From Fonticula-like sp. SCN 57-25 (lineage: Eukaryota > Nucleariida > Rotosphaerida), in NCBI GenBank assembly GCA_001724245.1, contig MEDX01000045.1, positions 1 through 31,580 on the forward strand: DNA of 31,580 nt, written 5' to 3'. Below the pieces are notes generated by a model. That model was not told the DNA's origin. It did not search any database and saw only the letters and a list, made by a program, of their open reading frames with translations. Of the stretch, positions 8,795 through 20,665 are shown piece by piece (position 1 is the first letter of the stretch; each line of letters begins with the position of its first letter). The translations under genes were made by a program, and so were the position numbers.

Positions 8795-9545
8795 ATGACG
8801 ATGGCGGTGCTCGGCAAGATTGGGCGGGCGTTTCGTCAGCGCATCTTCCCCGACCTGGACGTTATGTTTCCTCCGGAGAAGCTGCTCTACCGATTTGACA
8901 CGCCTGAGATTCTGAAAAAGCTTCAGTGCGCGTCGGACAAGGATGTCGGCGGTCGGTCCGAGGTCTCCCTCGAGCAGGTGGACGACTACCTGCGTTTCAG
9001 CGGTAAGCTCTCCAAGGAGCGCGGGCCGAACGTAAAGGAGAGCGGCTATGCGATGATGCGGACGCGGCCACTCCGCCGCGAGTTCCTCAAGACGCCTGTT
9101 CACGACCTGTCAAACTATGACGGCATCGAGTTGCTGCTGCGCGGCGACGGCCGCACCTACTTTCTCAATATCCAGTGCGACAGCCTGATGCCCGACGACC
9201 TGTTCCAGACCTTTCTCCCTACAAAGGCGGGCGAGTGGCAGACTGTGGCCGTGCGTTCCCATTTGCTGCACTTTTCTTTGAACTAATAAACTCTCTGCTT
9301 AGGTCCCTTTCCACGACTTTCTGCTCACCTACCGCGGCAGCCTGCAGCTCGACCAGCCGCTGCTCAATCGTCGGCGCGTCCAGACCATCGGCTTCTCCTT
9401 ATTCGACGGGCAGCCGCAGCCGTTCCAGCTGGATATCAAGGAGATCCATGCCATCTCTGAGAACGGCCTGATCCAAAAGAAGCTAACGTGGCTGCAGGGG
9501 CCCGGCACCGACGTCCCGCCGCCCGGCATCGTACCAGACAACTGA
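8795..9545 (+). CDS. CIA30: Complex I intermediate-associated protein 30 (NDUFAF1/CIA30)
   Basis: CIA30/NDUFAF1 is a mitochondrial assembly factor for the membrane arm of respiratory complex I; the domain has a galactose-binding-like jelly-roll fold. Two exons (intron 9251-9302, donor GTGCGT, branch ACTAAT) join to 232 residues. The diagnostic run is visible: a SDKDVGGRSEVSLEQ strand, LLRGDGRTYFLNIQ, FLPTKAGEWQTVAVPFHDF, LTYRGSLQLDQP and TIGFSLFDGQPQPFQLDI. The N-terminus (MTMAVLGKIGRAFRQR) is basic and lacks acidic residues, as expected for a mitochondrial targeting region. An ATG at 8735 would add 20 residues and cannot be excluded. Presence of this gene suggests the organism keeps respiratory complex I, which budding yeast has lost. 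Confidence 0.9.
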
Positions 9546-9641
9546 AAACCACCCGCTCTACCGTGTACATAATGGCTGTATCAATAACATTACGATGCAA
9601 AAATTGAAATATATTATTAAACAAAGAAATGGCCGGCTCCA
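9546..9641. other. Convergent intergenic gap, CIA30/TEP1
   Basis: Only 96 nt separate the two stop codons. It is AT-rich in its second half and must hold both polyadenylation regions, so the transcripts probably overlap. I see no separate gene. Confidence 0.45.
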
Positions 9642-12600
9642 TTAGACATGAAGCTTGAGCCAGTACACAAACCCGTGCACATCACCGACCGCCACCATGA
9701 GGTCCTCGCCCGACACCTGCACCTGCAGCGACGCGACCGGCCCACGGCAGGCAAACGTACCGACAGGGCTCCAATTGCTGGGGTTCTCCTCCATCCCACC
9801 GCTGCTGGCGAGCGGGATGCGCAGCAGGCGGATCGCGCCGTCAGCGCCGCCGGTCACCGCCACGCCCCACAGGCTACGCAGCAGCGTGCGGCTGACCGCC
9901 TTGGTCGACACGACCGTGAACGCAGTCACTCCGCCAGCGTGCACGTAGAGCGAAGCTACGGATTCGAGTGTTAAAGACACATAAAAAGCGACTTCTAGTG
10001 CGTACCAAGATCGCCGTCCTCGTCGCGGACATTGATAAAACCATCGCTGTCGGCGAAAATGACTGCGCCAGAGGCTCCGGCGTGCTGCGCCCCCACAACA
10101 AAGCTCGAGTGTTCGATAGAGTCAGTCTCGGTCATCGCGAGCGCCGCGTCCCCAGAGATATCGGCCACCCAGAGGCGCTTGTTGAGGTCCGTCGCCACGA
10201 GCTTCTTTTCGTGGATGCGCATGGAGAACGCGGCGGGAACGTCGAGCCCGGGGATGGCGCTGTGCACCACGCTGATGCTACCCTCGCCCTTGGTGTTGAA
10301 CGCGTAGTGTACAAAGCGTCCAACCCAGGTGGACGCAACAACGTGCTTGCCGGCAAAGTCCAGGGCAGTCACGCTGCGGCCGAGCTTCTCCTTAGCGCAC
10401 AGCGTGAGGGAAGCGGCGCCGCCGGCTTGAAGGCTGACACGATACAGCGACACTTCGCCGTTGGACGCGCCGCTCGCAAAGTGGATCTCGTCGTTGTGAG
10501 TCTCGCTCAGGAGCAGCAGCGTGTTGATCGCGGCGTCGGTCGGGAGGCTGGCGCTCGCGACGCGGCGCGGGCCGCCGTCGACGAGCCGCCACACGATCAA
10601 GTCGCCCGCGCGCGAGGCCGACACGAGCACCTGGTTTGTCTTGCAGAGCAGCACAGCAGAAACCGCACCCATGTGCTTGCATCCCGCCAGCGGGGCGCCG
10701 CTCTTCATGAGATCGCTCGCGGACCAGACCTTGAGCTCGCCGTCCATTCCGCTGCTCACCAGTGTGCCGTGCATGGACGGGACAACCACAATGTCGGTGA
10801 CCGGCAGAGCGTGCGCGTTGACGCTGCCGTGAAGCTGCGCCTGGGTCGGCTCGAACGCGTACATGGACCCGTCCTCGGAGCCCGCCAGGACCAGGTGCCC
10901 ATCGCGACCGATGGCGCACGCCATGACGCGCACAGAGCCGAGCGAAAGGGTCGTCTTCTCCGAGCCCTTTTCGTTCCACAGCTTGAGCGTGCCGTCAGAG
11001 CTACCCGTCAGCACCTCCTTGTTCTGCGACGAGAGGCAGTTGACCGACGACATGTGGCCCGCCATGGTCGCGCAGGTCACGCTCGAACCAGCGATCGTCC
11101 ACTGCTTGGCGGTAAAGTCGACCGAGGCCGACACAATGGTATCATTAAAGAGGATGCTCGTGATCCAGTCCTTGTGCGCCTGTCGAATCGTCCGCGTGGC
11201 ATTGAACGTGTTGACATTCCAGATAATGATGTTGGTATCGCGGGACCCAGAGGCGAGCAGGAGCGGGTCGCTGGTGGAGAAGGCGACAGCAGTCACGTAC
11301 GACTCGTGCCCGCGGAGCCACCTGATGTGGGTGCCGTTCGCCTGCCAGATGCCGACGGTGCAGTCCTCCGACGCGGTCGCGATTGACAAGTGCCGGCTGA
11401 TGGCCACGTCCGACACCGGGGCAGAGTGGCCCGTGAGGACAGCGGTCGCTTCCGGCGCCGCCCTGCCAGTCTTGGTATTTGTGAGCTGCTCAATCGCCCA
11501 GAGTGCACACGTGTTGTCGGACGACGCCGTCGCAACCACCTTTTCGCTCGCGGACCACGCGACCGCATTGATGGTCAGCGAGTGCGCCCTGACGGGGCGG
11601 AAGATGGCTCCAGTCGCCAGATCGACCACCTGGAGCATGCCGTCGGCGCAGCCCACCGCGGCCCAGTGCTCCTTGGGGCTCATCTTGAGCGAGCGAATCG
11701 GCCCAAAGGTATCTACATTCGGATGGTGAGCGCCGACGCCAGTAGGCAAAACGTAAAACGCACCCTTGTCGTGCCTGAACATGGGGATGGCCGTGCCAAG
11801 GAAGGAGCTCCAGGCGCGCAGGCGGCCGTCGGCACCGCTGGTGAACAAGTCAAGCCCGTCCAGCGAGTACGAGATGCTGCTGAGAGGTCCGTCGTGCGCC
11901 TTGAACGAGCCCACGTGTTCGTTCAGGTTGGTCGACCAAAGAGACACGGTCCCGAGCGAGCAGCCCGCAGCAATGTGCCGGCCGCTCGGCGAGTACGCTA
12001 CCGACCGCACAGAGCCTCCCTGCCGCGGCAGCGACACCACGTGCTTCATGTTGGCAAAGTCGTAGATGTGAATCCTGCCGTCCCACGCGCCGTAAGCAAG
12101 AGCAAAGCCGTCCGGGTTCACAGTAATGCAGTTAATGGGGCTGCTTGCCTGGCGGACCGTGCGGACGAGCTCGCCATCGAGCGTGCTCCAAATGCACAGG
12201 GCACCGTCCCACGCGGCCGTGGCAGCGAGCTTTCCGTTACTGTCCAGGGCAGCACACGCGTTGACGCGGCGCTGGTGGCCGGCGAGGGACCGCAGAACGG
12301 TGCCGCGCGAGAGGTCAAAGATGAGGGCCACGCCGTCAATGGTGCCCACGAGGAGGCGGTCGCGGCCGAGGAAGCACGTGGCCGTAGGGAACGACGGCAA
12401 ACCGCGCAGCGAGGAAACCTCTGCACCAGTCTTGGCATTGAACAACTTTACTGTACACTGTTGAGGAAAGGCGTCAGCAAAGGCAAGGAACACCACAAAA
12501 AAATAAATCGTACGTCGTAGAAACCGGCCGCGACAACCTCGGCGGACGACGACGACGCGAGGCAGACGATAGCCTCGTCGCCCTGCGCGAGAACCATCGC

Positions 12601-15600
12601 GTTCGCCTCGGCATCGCGATCGGCCGACAAGTGCTCGAGCCAGGCGTAGGCAAAGCGGCCCTGCTGGAGCACATCGAGGGCGGACTGCTTGAGGGCAGGC
12701 GAGCCCTCGTTGAGCACCAGCTGCAGGAACTGGATGGGATACTTGACGAGGACATGAAGGCTGCTGCTGACGATGACGTGCATCGCGCGCACACCCTCAA
12801 TGCCCAGCTTGTCCACTCGGCGGATGCTCAGGAGCTGCGTGTAGTCGTGCAGGAGCGCGTGCACCTGGCCGCCAAAGCAGCGAAGCCAGACATAAACAAC
12901 GTCCTGCAGCAGCGTGGCGGCCTCTTCCAGCTCGCCCGCCTGTAGCAAGTGGTACACGACCTCGCTCACGGCACGCAGGTTGATGGGCCGCTGCTCCTGC
13001 TCGCTGGGTCGCCGGAAGCCCTTGAGGTCAATCTGGCTCTGGAAGAAGCGCGCCACGAGGCGGTGGCAGCGCGTCACGGCGTTGGCATTGGGGAGGTAAC
13101 GAGCCCGGATGGCCGCGATGGCCTCGACGTGAACGAGCTGCAGCTTGGCGTCGGCCGACTCGACGATGCGAAGCAGCGACTTGATGGCCGCAAAGAGCGC
13201 CGTCCAGTTTGCAAGCGGGAGGCTCTCCTCGCCCTTGCGACGAAGCATGCGCAGCATCTCGCTTTCCAGGACACCATCGCGCGAGATGCAGATGATCGAG
13301 AGGGCGCGGCGCACGATGGGCAGGCCAATCTCGTCCTCGACGCGAGAGAGAACCTCGTTCACCAAGTCAGGCACCGAGCCGGCAATCTCCTTGAGCTTTG
13401 CGGGCATGCCGTCAAAGTCGCCAAAGACGCGAAGCTCGTTGCAGGCCAGCACGAGGTAGAGCGGGCTGCCGCCGTCGCGCTTTGCCGTGAGCATGCGCAT
13501 CTCGTTGCTGAATGCCGACTCGTCGAGCTTCTTGCGGTACAGGGCCAGACGATGGCGCACCAGAAGCGAGCGCTCGAGCGCCTCCAGCGGACCCATGACA
13601 AAGTAGCGCGGCTCGGGGCTCCAGCGGCGGAGCACCTTCATGATCTCGCCCTTTTCGGCGCAGCTGATCAAGACGCGCACGCGCGCCGGGGGAACATCGC
13701 GCGTCCACGACAGCCACTGCAGCGAGATGGCGCCGTACTCGGGCGTGAGCAGATCAAGACCGTCAATAATGATCACAATCTTTACCAGCTTGCTCGCTAA
13801 AGGAGACACGAGTGTCAGTGACGCGGAGTATGCAAGAGAATGTGCACGCACCCTTGAGAATCAGCTCGGGAAGCAGGCGCAGGAGCGAGGCAAACTCGGT
13901 CGGAAGCTCGCCGGTAAAATCGAGCGGGAAACGCGCCAGCAGCTCGCTGCAGATTCTCAGCAAAATCATGCGGACGTCAATCGACTCCTTTGAGACACCG
14001 ATAAAGTGAGTAATCAGCGACTGCGCCGTATGCCTCGGGGACTGGGCGTAGGACGCGGCAAAGTGAGCGAGAAGAGCAGACTTGCCCAGGCCAGGCTTGC
14101 CGGTGACGACAAGCGGGTTCCTTTAAAGGTGTAAGAATGCAATTTACTCAATGCGAAAGAGGCGTACCGCTGCACGTCGCTGTCGACAAACTCAAACAGG
14201 CGCTTCAGAGAGGAACCGCGGCCGATAAACCCGCGAGTCTCGCTCTCAATGACGTACTGCTGGATGGAGGCCTCTGCGCGCAAGAGCGAGGTAGTCGGGT
14301 CATCGCCTTCCGCCTCCTCTTCCCTTGCGTCACCAAACTCGGCGCGAATAACTGCAACATAAAGTGTCAGAAAATTCACACATACAAATTAATTGCGTAC
14401 GATGCCAAAGCTCTTCGAGAACGCGAGCCTGAAAGTCCTCAAGACCGCCGAGTACGGGCTTTCCGTTAAGCATTCCACCCCACGACGGCCTGTATCGCAC
14501 GACCGATGCCGGCCCCTCGGCCGCCTCGATGCGTCGCCGCAGGTCAGTAATGCGGTCGGCGTGCGCCTTGCTGACAAACGTGTCGTGCAACTCTTCCGGC
14601 ATGTTTGCGACGAACGACATGTCGCGCAGGCAAAAGAGCGAACGTGCAGGAGTCGAGCGCCCGTCAAAGGTGCGCAGCGCGCCGTACTCAAACTCGAGCT
14701 CGGTGACGGAGCGGCCCGCCGGCATGTACTTTAGCCAGTCGAGATGCGGCACGTCCTCTACATCGTACGTGGGTGGCACGTAGCCGTAGCGGCCGCCGAG
14801 CATGCCGATGAAGAACGGGCGGCAGCGGTCAATCTCGTCCAGGCAGAGCTGCAGCGACTTGCTCGCCTCCGCCTCCTTTGCCGTGATGCCCCAGCGAAGA
14901 TCTACCTCGTACAGGTGGATCTTGTGCTGGCGGCAGCGCTCGCGAAGCGCGGGGAAGACGTACTTGACAAGCGCGTCGCGCTCAGACTGCATGTCGGAAA
15001 AGGTGGACGAGATAAAGATACGCGCGGTGCGCCAGCTGCTCGTCACGGGCGGCGCGGGCAGCGCAGCCATCGGCTTGACCGTCACCTCGGGATGCTTGAG
15101 GTCGCGTACGTGCTCGCGCATGGCGAGCCGCTTCGTCTTCTTTGGCGCGTCACGCAGCGGGCGGGCCTGCAGATTCTTGGCCTCGTCAATCTTTTCAATG
15201 TAGATGAGCTGCTCGCCATCGCCGCGGTCGGCAATAAAGCGAAGCAGCTGGTCGCTGTACCCAGAGATAAACACGTTGCTGCGGTTGGCATCCGAGGCGC
15301 CGCCCTTGGTCGCAACGTCGGTATTATCTACGCGGGCCGAGGCGCTGCTCAGGTCAATCGCAGCCATGAGCAGGTGGGGGTTGACCAAGTAGCGGTACTG
15401 CGTCGCAAACTCTACAGCCTCGCTCGACGCGACCGACGACCGCGGGCCGGATCCAAGGATCAGGAGGGTGTCAATGTGCTGACGCTTCAAAAGATAGTCC
15501 TGGAGGTGCACCATCGGCAGCGCTCTGATCAATGGTGTTAGATGACAGTATCAAAATAAAGTGGCCGTACCCCTGCCCAGCAACGAGGTCGCCAATCTGC

Positions 15601-17807
15601 CCCTTGAGGATCTCAATGTTGGCGAGAATGCCCACGGACAAGTCAACCTGCACGGTGGTCGCAAACCCAGTCTTGTAAAACACCAGCTCGCAGTCCTCGC
15701 ACGAGTACTTGCACATGAGGCCGAGCAGGAACGCGACCTCGACGAGCTGCATGGGCTTGCCGAGGCGGCGGGCAGACGAGCAGCGCTGCATCATCTCGTC
15801 GCCCACATTACAGAGGAGCACAGTGCGGCCGCGGATCGGCTTGATATTCGTACGCGCGGAAATATTGATCGCCTCCTCGAGTGCGGCAAGGTACTTTGGC
15901 GCATACTCGTTGTTGGCCAATGACACGACGGGCTTGGGCGCCTTGCGTCCGCGGGCAGGACGGGCAGGAACCGCGGGGGTTTCCTCCATCTGCTCGCGGA
16001 GAGCAGCGTACGCCGAGAGGAAAGCCGACGGGAACTGCCGCGAGTTTGCCACCGAGCGCTCGTTGCGCAGGCGGGAAATGATACCGTCGTGGTGCTTGGC
16101 AGAGATGCCAGCCAGCAGCAGATTGCGGAGATTCCTGAGCGTCGCCATGAACGGCAGCTTCTGGTGATCAATGAGCGACTCCCACACGCGCGCGTCATTT
16201 CCCTTAGCCGAAATAACCGTTTCCCAGGTCTCGGGGACGGGGAGACGCATGCGCTTGCCGGCGCGGTTTTCGTCAAACTCACCCGGGAGCCGCGAGACAA
16301 CAAAGTCATCTTCATTGTCGGGGTAGCGCTTGCCGAGAAGGGACATGGTGTGTAGGATCGGCTTGCTGATCTAAATCACAGCCCAAGTGTCAGCAAACAA
16401 TAGTCAAGTGTACAAATAAATCAGATAAGAGTCATAACACAGTTCACCGCAAACAAATAGAGTCGGTTAAATGCGTACATGGAGCTGCCGGATGAGGTAT
16501 TTTAGCGTGCAACGGAATTCGTTCTTGGAAGGACCGTCCTCCTCATCGTCCTCCTTTGACTCCCCCTCTTCCGTGGCCTGCGCCGCCCCGACGCCAGGGC
16601 GCGGCCGAGACTCCTGACGGCCTCCGCGACCGCCACGTCCACGCCGAGGGCGCTCCTGCGCAGCCGCAGCCCTCGCGGCGGCGGCATCCTTGCGCTTCTC
16701 CAGAACGGCATCACTCGGCTTCTCCTTGTCGTACTTTGCAAGCTGGTACGCGTCAAACTGCGGAAACTTTGCAATCATGGCCTTGCGAAGGGACGTCGGC
16801 ATCTCGACCTGCTCAATGATCGTGCTCGGCGAAGCGTTTGAGGCCAGCCCGCGCGACAGCTCAGCCACCTCCATCCAGTCCGACGGAAGGCGGATAGACG
16901 CGGAAAAATACTTGAACAGGTGGTTCCGGCAGCCCGGCAGGTGGGCGCTGAGCGCGAGCAGAAAGTTGGCCGTCACGCGAATGTTGAGGTCGTCGCGGGT
17001 GTACAGGGCAAGCTTGAGGACAAACTCGCCGTCCATGGCGGCCACTTGCTCCACGAGCGAGATAATGGTCTTGCGCAGTGGGTCTGAAGGCTTGAAAAAG
17101 TCGGGCTCGCTGATGAGCGACGCGCCGACGATGCTCACAAGCAGCTCCTTGAGGGGCTTGAGGGGCTTGAGGGATGCCAACTGGTTGTGATCCAAAAGGC
17201 GGCCTTCGGCGCCGCGCTTCTTGGGAACCGTGTGCATGGTCGAAAAGAGCTCGTCATTGTCGGGCAGCCTCGAGAATGGCATCTCAAGGAGCGCATCGTC
17301 ATAGTCCTCGAGCAGCACGACGGTGGACGATGGCGCCGATGCGGGCGGGGCCGGGAGCGAAGACGCCTTCCCCAAGAGAGATGAGGCCGTCTGGTATGTG
17401 CTGGCAACCGGCGCACGCAACGCTGACGCCGAGCTGAGGTGGAGATCACGGCCCTGCACGAGCGATGACGATGTCGCGAGGGACGACGTCAGCGCGCCCG
17501 ATGCGGGGAGAGGATCGCTCAGGAGGCTTGTGTGGGCATTGGTATGGGAAAGAAGGCTCTTGGTCAAGTCGCTCTTAAGGACTGGTCCAGGGCGTGATAG
17601 CAGGCTGGAGGAGGTCCCCGTCAGCCTGGGGTTGGAGAGAGTAGTGGAGCTGGTGAGAACTGCACTAGAAAGAATGCTGCGGCCGCTCTCCAAGCGGGAC
17701 GCATCAGACGACAACAGGCTCGACGACAAAAGCGAGCCTGAAGTCAGAGGAATACTAGAGCTCAAGCTAGAGGACCGCAGGCTAGAGCCACTCGATCCCC
17801 CAGACAT
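9642..17807 (-). CDS. TEP1: TEP1 homologue: TROVE, vWA-like, DUF4062, NACHT and WD40 domains
   Basis: TEP1 is known from mammals as a protein shared by the vault particle and telomerase RNP; it binds RNA through the TROVE domain. Eight exons join to exactly 2584 residues, close to human TEP1. Introns: 9956-10005, 12458-12513, 13797-13851, 14121-14167, 14352-14400, 15525-15570, 16371-16478. In order: a Ser/Leu-rich N-terminus with repeated SLLS (1-150); TROVE (about 170-565; FVLKLALYTRDDLNIRV, LGKRYP, NSRQFPSAFL); a vWA-like region (about 625-820) with RTVLLCNVGDEM; DUF4062 (about 875-985; RIFISSTFSDMQSERDALV, YEVDLRWGIT); a NACHT ATPase with Walker A GKPGLGKS (about 1152-1159) and Walker B IVIIIDGLD (about 1243-1250); and a WD40 region from about 1664 to the end, roomy enough for some 20 repeats. 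The intron at 16371-16478 splits TROVE; joining restores QLHISKPILHT before LGKRYP. Confidence 0.92.
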
Positions 17808-18031
17808 GGCTGTGGAGGGAATGTCGACAAGCCGATGTCGACGTACCCCTGCTTACTTGCTGTGATGATGTTGCGCAAGCGGGAATATTACGCAAGACCC
17901 CCAGATTCCACCCCGGACTACATGCCTACCTTTGATCTCACGCCTTTGAACATGCATGATAATACATTCAGAAAAAATAATATGCCACTATGTCTGTCAG
18001 ACGTTCCAGCCATTGACAAATACTACATTAC
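17808..18031. other. Gap between TEP1 start and the F-box/LRR/TRAF gene stop
   Basis: These 224 nt should hold the TEP1 promoter and the 3' end of the upstream gene. ATGTCGAC occurs twice close together (17821-17828 and 17834-17841 approximately). The right half is AT-rich. No gene seen. Confidence 0.45.
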
Positions 18032-20449
18032 TTAAATTACGTTGTAGTGGGCGCGCCGTGTAGCGCGCTGCGGCTTGCTCGCAACCGCGCCCACGATGGG
18101 CTCCTCGGTTTCATGGCTGCTCTTATGCGGCATCTTGTGCGGCAAGGGAACCGACTGCGTATCGCACTTGCTCCTGTGCGCTTCATAAGAACTTCTGCTC
18201 ATCGTCGCCTTGCATGCATGGCACGACATGTAATAATGCGGGCACTGGTAGAGCAGCCCGCCGTGGTTGTCCATGCATCCCTCGGTGCGCAGCGGGCAGC
18301 TAAAGATTGACACGCCGTAAATGTTCTGGCCGACCATTGTGCCGACCTCGTGCTCCCTGTAGTGCGCCTCAAAGCGGCTACGCTGCACAGTAACCTGGCA
18401 TTTGTTGCACACGACCGTGTAAAAGGGGCACTCGTCGAGGTGCCCTGTCAGGCCGTTGTGCGGCACCACGGCGGCGCAGCCAAGCGCGCGAACGGTGCAC
18501 GGCACGCGGCGCTCAAGGCAGACTACACGGTGATCCTGCATAATTTATAAGTAAATACACACGATAATGCAATGCTCGTACCGCTTCCCGACACTGCGGA
18601 ATGATCTTTTTGCACCCAAAGCCGCACTCTACGAGCGAGCACGCGCAGCCGGCGTCCCGCGCCACCTCCTCGCCGCCGTCCGCCGCAGGACTGCCGGCCG
18701 GCGGCACCCAGTGAGGGAAAATCGTGGTTGCAGGGCGGGGCGCGTAGTGAATGGCCACGCTGCGCTTCGACAGCGCCGCAAACTCGGCCGTGTGCAGCGC
18801 GCTCCACTCGATCCGGCGCATGGTGCCGACGTCCTCCGACGCAATGTCCTCGAGAGCCTCTCTGCCCGTCCTGGCAGGTACGAGCACCGCGTTGTGCAGC
18901 CCGTACACGCTGAGTGTGCGCAGCGACCGCAGCGTCGCGAGCTCAGACAGGCTGCTGCGCGTTAGAAACCCGCAGCGCGACACGTCGAGCAGGGCCAGGT
19001 CGGGCAGGTGTTTTGACACTGCATTGATGGACTCGTCCGTGATTGGCGACCCGGGGATGCGCAGCACCTTTAACTTTGAACACGCCATCACAAAGCTCAC
19101 AACGCCGTCGTCTGTGGCGGCGCACATTAAAACTAGGCATCCAAATGCTGATTACGTACCCGTAAACCTGCCGTCGCGCGTCGAAAACTCGCGCAGGGTC
19201 TTTGAGCATGCGGCGGCGATGCAAGCGAGGGACACGTCGTTGAGGGCGCGGTCGAGCGACGCCGACATGATATTCATGCTGGAGAAATTCAGAAGATGAG
19301 TTTCGTGCACATAAACGTAATAATGATGCGCACTTGTTGTCGATGAGAGTGAGCGATTCAAGCGACGTGCACGACCGCACCCAGGTCGCCACGGCGGGGA
19401 GGATGGAGCGCGCTGGCTCGACATCCTCTAGGTGAAGGTGGACAAGTGGCGCGCATGCTTGAATAACTGATTCGTTCACGAACAAATATGAGGACAAATA
19501 GAAAAAAAAACCAACACGTACTGCCTTCCATGCTCACCCACTGAGGCTGGACCGAAAGGGGGGCCGGCAGCGACACGTTAATCAGTGAGAGCCGGGTGAT
19601 GTTTCGCAAGGATTGAAGGTTGGTGAACAATTGCTGGAACGATGCTGCGCACGCGAATATGTAAATAACAGACTCAATGTCCAAACATGCGCACTTTTGC
19701 GGATCGTCAGCTCGGTTAGGTTGGGCGCCTGACTGATGGAGCGGAAGGTGTCGACAGACATGCCCGACAGCTCGATTGAACGTAAATTGTAAAAGCTGTG
19801 CGCGACAGACGCGTCAGTGCCCAATACAACAAGCTTCGCTTTCGTACATCTTCCACAACTCCAACGACGCGCCTTGAAAGAACTTTTCGTGCACACCCGA
19901 AGCAACGAGCCGCTCGATCGTATCGCTAAACTGGCAGTCGACAATGCTCCACGTCCCGCTACTCGAATTTGCGTCCGAGATGTCCAGTGTGCGAAGCTTG
20001 CTGAAACGCTGAAGCGTCTTGGAAGTGTCGTAGGATACAGTGACGCCTCGCATGGCGAGTTCTGTAAGTTGATCCTCGCGCCTCAACAAGGCAGCCAGCC
20101 CCCGCGAAGATGTGTTTTGGCATCCTAAAACACCACGTTGGTCAGGCCATGGCAGTGCAAATACACACGTAGGTACCTGAAATATCAACGCGTTCCAAAG
20201 GCGCCAGGCCCGAAACAAAGTCCAGAACGTCATCGTTCACATCTGAACGCCCGGCGAGCAGCTAAACACCAGGGTCAGTATCGCGGAGCGCGATCAGAAG
20301 ATTTGAGGTACCAGTTCCGTGTGCTTTCCCAGCATTCCCTTGACAACACGCCTCCATGAGCGACACACCAACCCCACTACAACAAGCTCGGGGAGCGCGA
20401 GCAGTTCAAATATCGACGCCCATATCTCGGTCGGAAGCTCCAGGGCCAT
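18032..20449 (-). CDS. F-box / leucine-rich-repeat protein with C-terminal TRAF-type zinc fingers
   Basis: Nine exons join to 666 residues (introns 18536-18581, 19112-19159, 19279-19333, 19458-19521, 19645-19694, 19796-19847, 20125-20176, 20262-20311). Residues 1-45 are an F-box (LPTEIWASIFELLALPELVV, CRSWRRVV). From about 55 to 440 there are irregular leucine-rich repeats, such as LERVDISGC, LRTLDISD, LRSIELSGM, PLVHLHLEDV, LESLTLID, LKVLRIPG and LALLDVSRCGFL. From about 465 to 630 Cys/His motifs match TRAF-type zinc fingers: CGFGCKK, CLERRVPC, LDECPFYTVVCNKC, HYREH, SCPLRTEGC, QCPHYYMSCHACKATM and HRSKC. The F-box predicts a Skp1-Cullin1 adaptor with LRRs and fingers choosing substrates. 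The exact target is unknown. I know no single named family with this combination. The acceptors of introns at 19112 and 19458 were set by frame and LRR continuity. Confidence 0.8.
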
Positions 20450-20665
20450 CGCGGAGGTTTGTTGATGTGGTTGATTGCAACGTCCACGTGGTTGAAACGC
20501 AATCAAAAAAAAAAATTGCGGAAAAAATCGACGTGCACTGTGTCTATTGATATCCGCCAAGCTGACTCGCCTGAAAAGCAAAATAATATCGCTTTGAATA
20601 TGCGTAATATATTTATATGATATGACACGGAGGAATGCGACTGCAACTAATAAAATGAAAACAAA
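20450..20665. promoter_or_regulatory. Promoter of the F-box/LRR/TRAF gene; 3' end of the Munc13-like gene
   Basis: This 216-nt AT-rich gap has CACGTG at 20485-20490 near the centre of an 8-bp inverted repeat (TTGATTGC at 20471-20478, GCAATCAA at 20499-20506), 36-41 nt before the F-box start. A run of 11 A residues follows. Nothing else stands out. Confidence 0.45.

Noticed and set aside
9968-11386. Long open frame on the plus strand (472 codons) opposite the TEP1 WD40 region
   Set aside because: It is the shadow of the GC-rich WD40 exon. The composition is dominated by Arg, His, Ala and Val without domains, while the opposite strand is clearly coding.
11390-12520. 376-codon plus-strand frame opposite TEP1
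   Set aside because: Same reason: antisense to WD40 and NACHT-adjacent exons, no recognisable content.
12949-13800. 283-codon plus-strand frame opposite TEP1 NACHT
   Set aside because: Antisense shadow; the minus strand holds the Walker B and helical NACHT sequence.
16346-16467. TEP1 as two genes, with a stop after the N-terminal half and a new start at 16346
   Set aside because: The stop lies inside a well-formed intron (GTACGC...TTTAG, 16371-16478). Splicing it reconnects the TROVE domain across the junction.
17808-18031. Possible tRNA in the TEP1 upstream gap
   Set aside because: No GGTTCRAATCC-type box and no cloverleaf pairing could be found.
19112-19140. Alternative acceptor in the F-box/LRR gene that would keep MCAAT
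   Set aside because: It would give an intron of about 30 nt with a branch sequence too near the donor; the CACAG acceptor gives a typical 48-nt intron and stays in frame.
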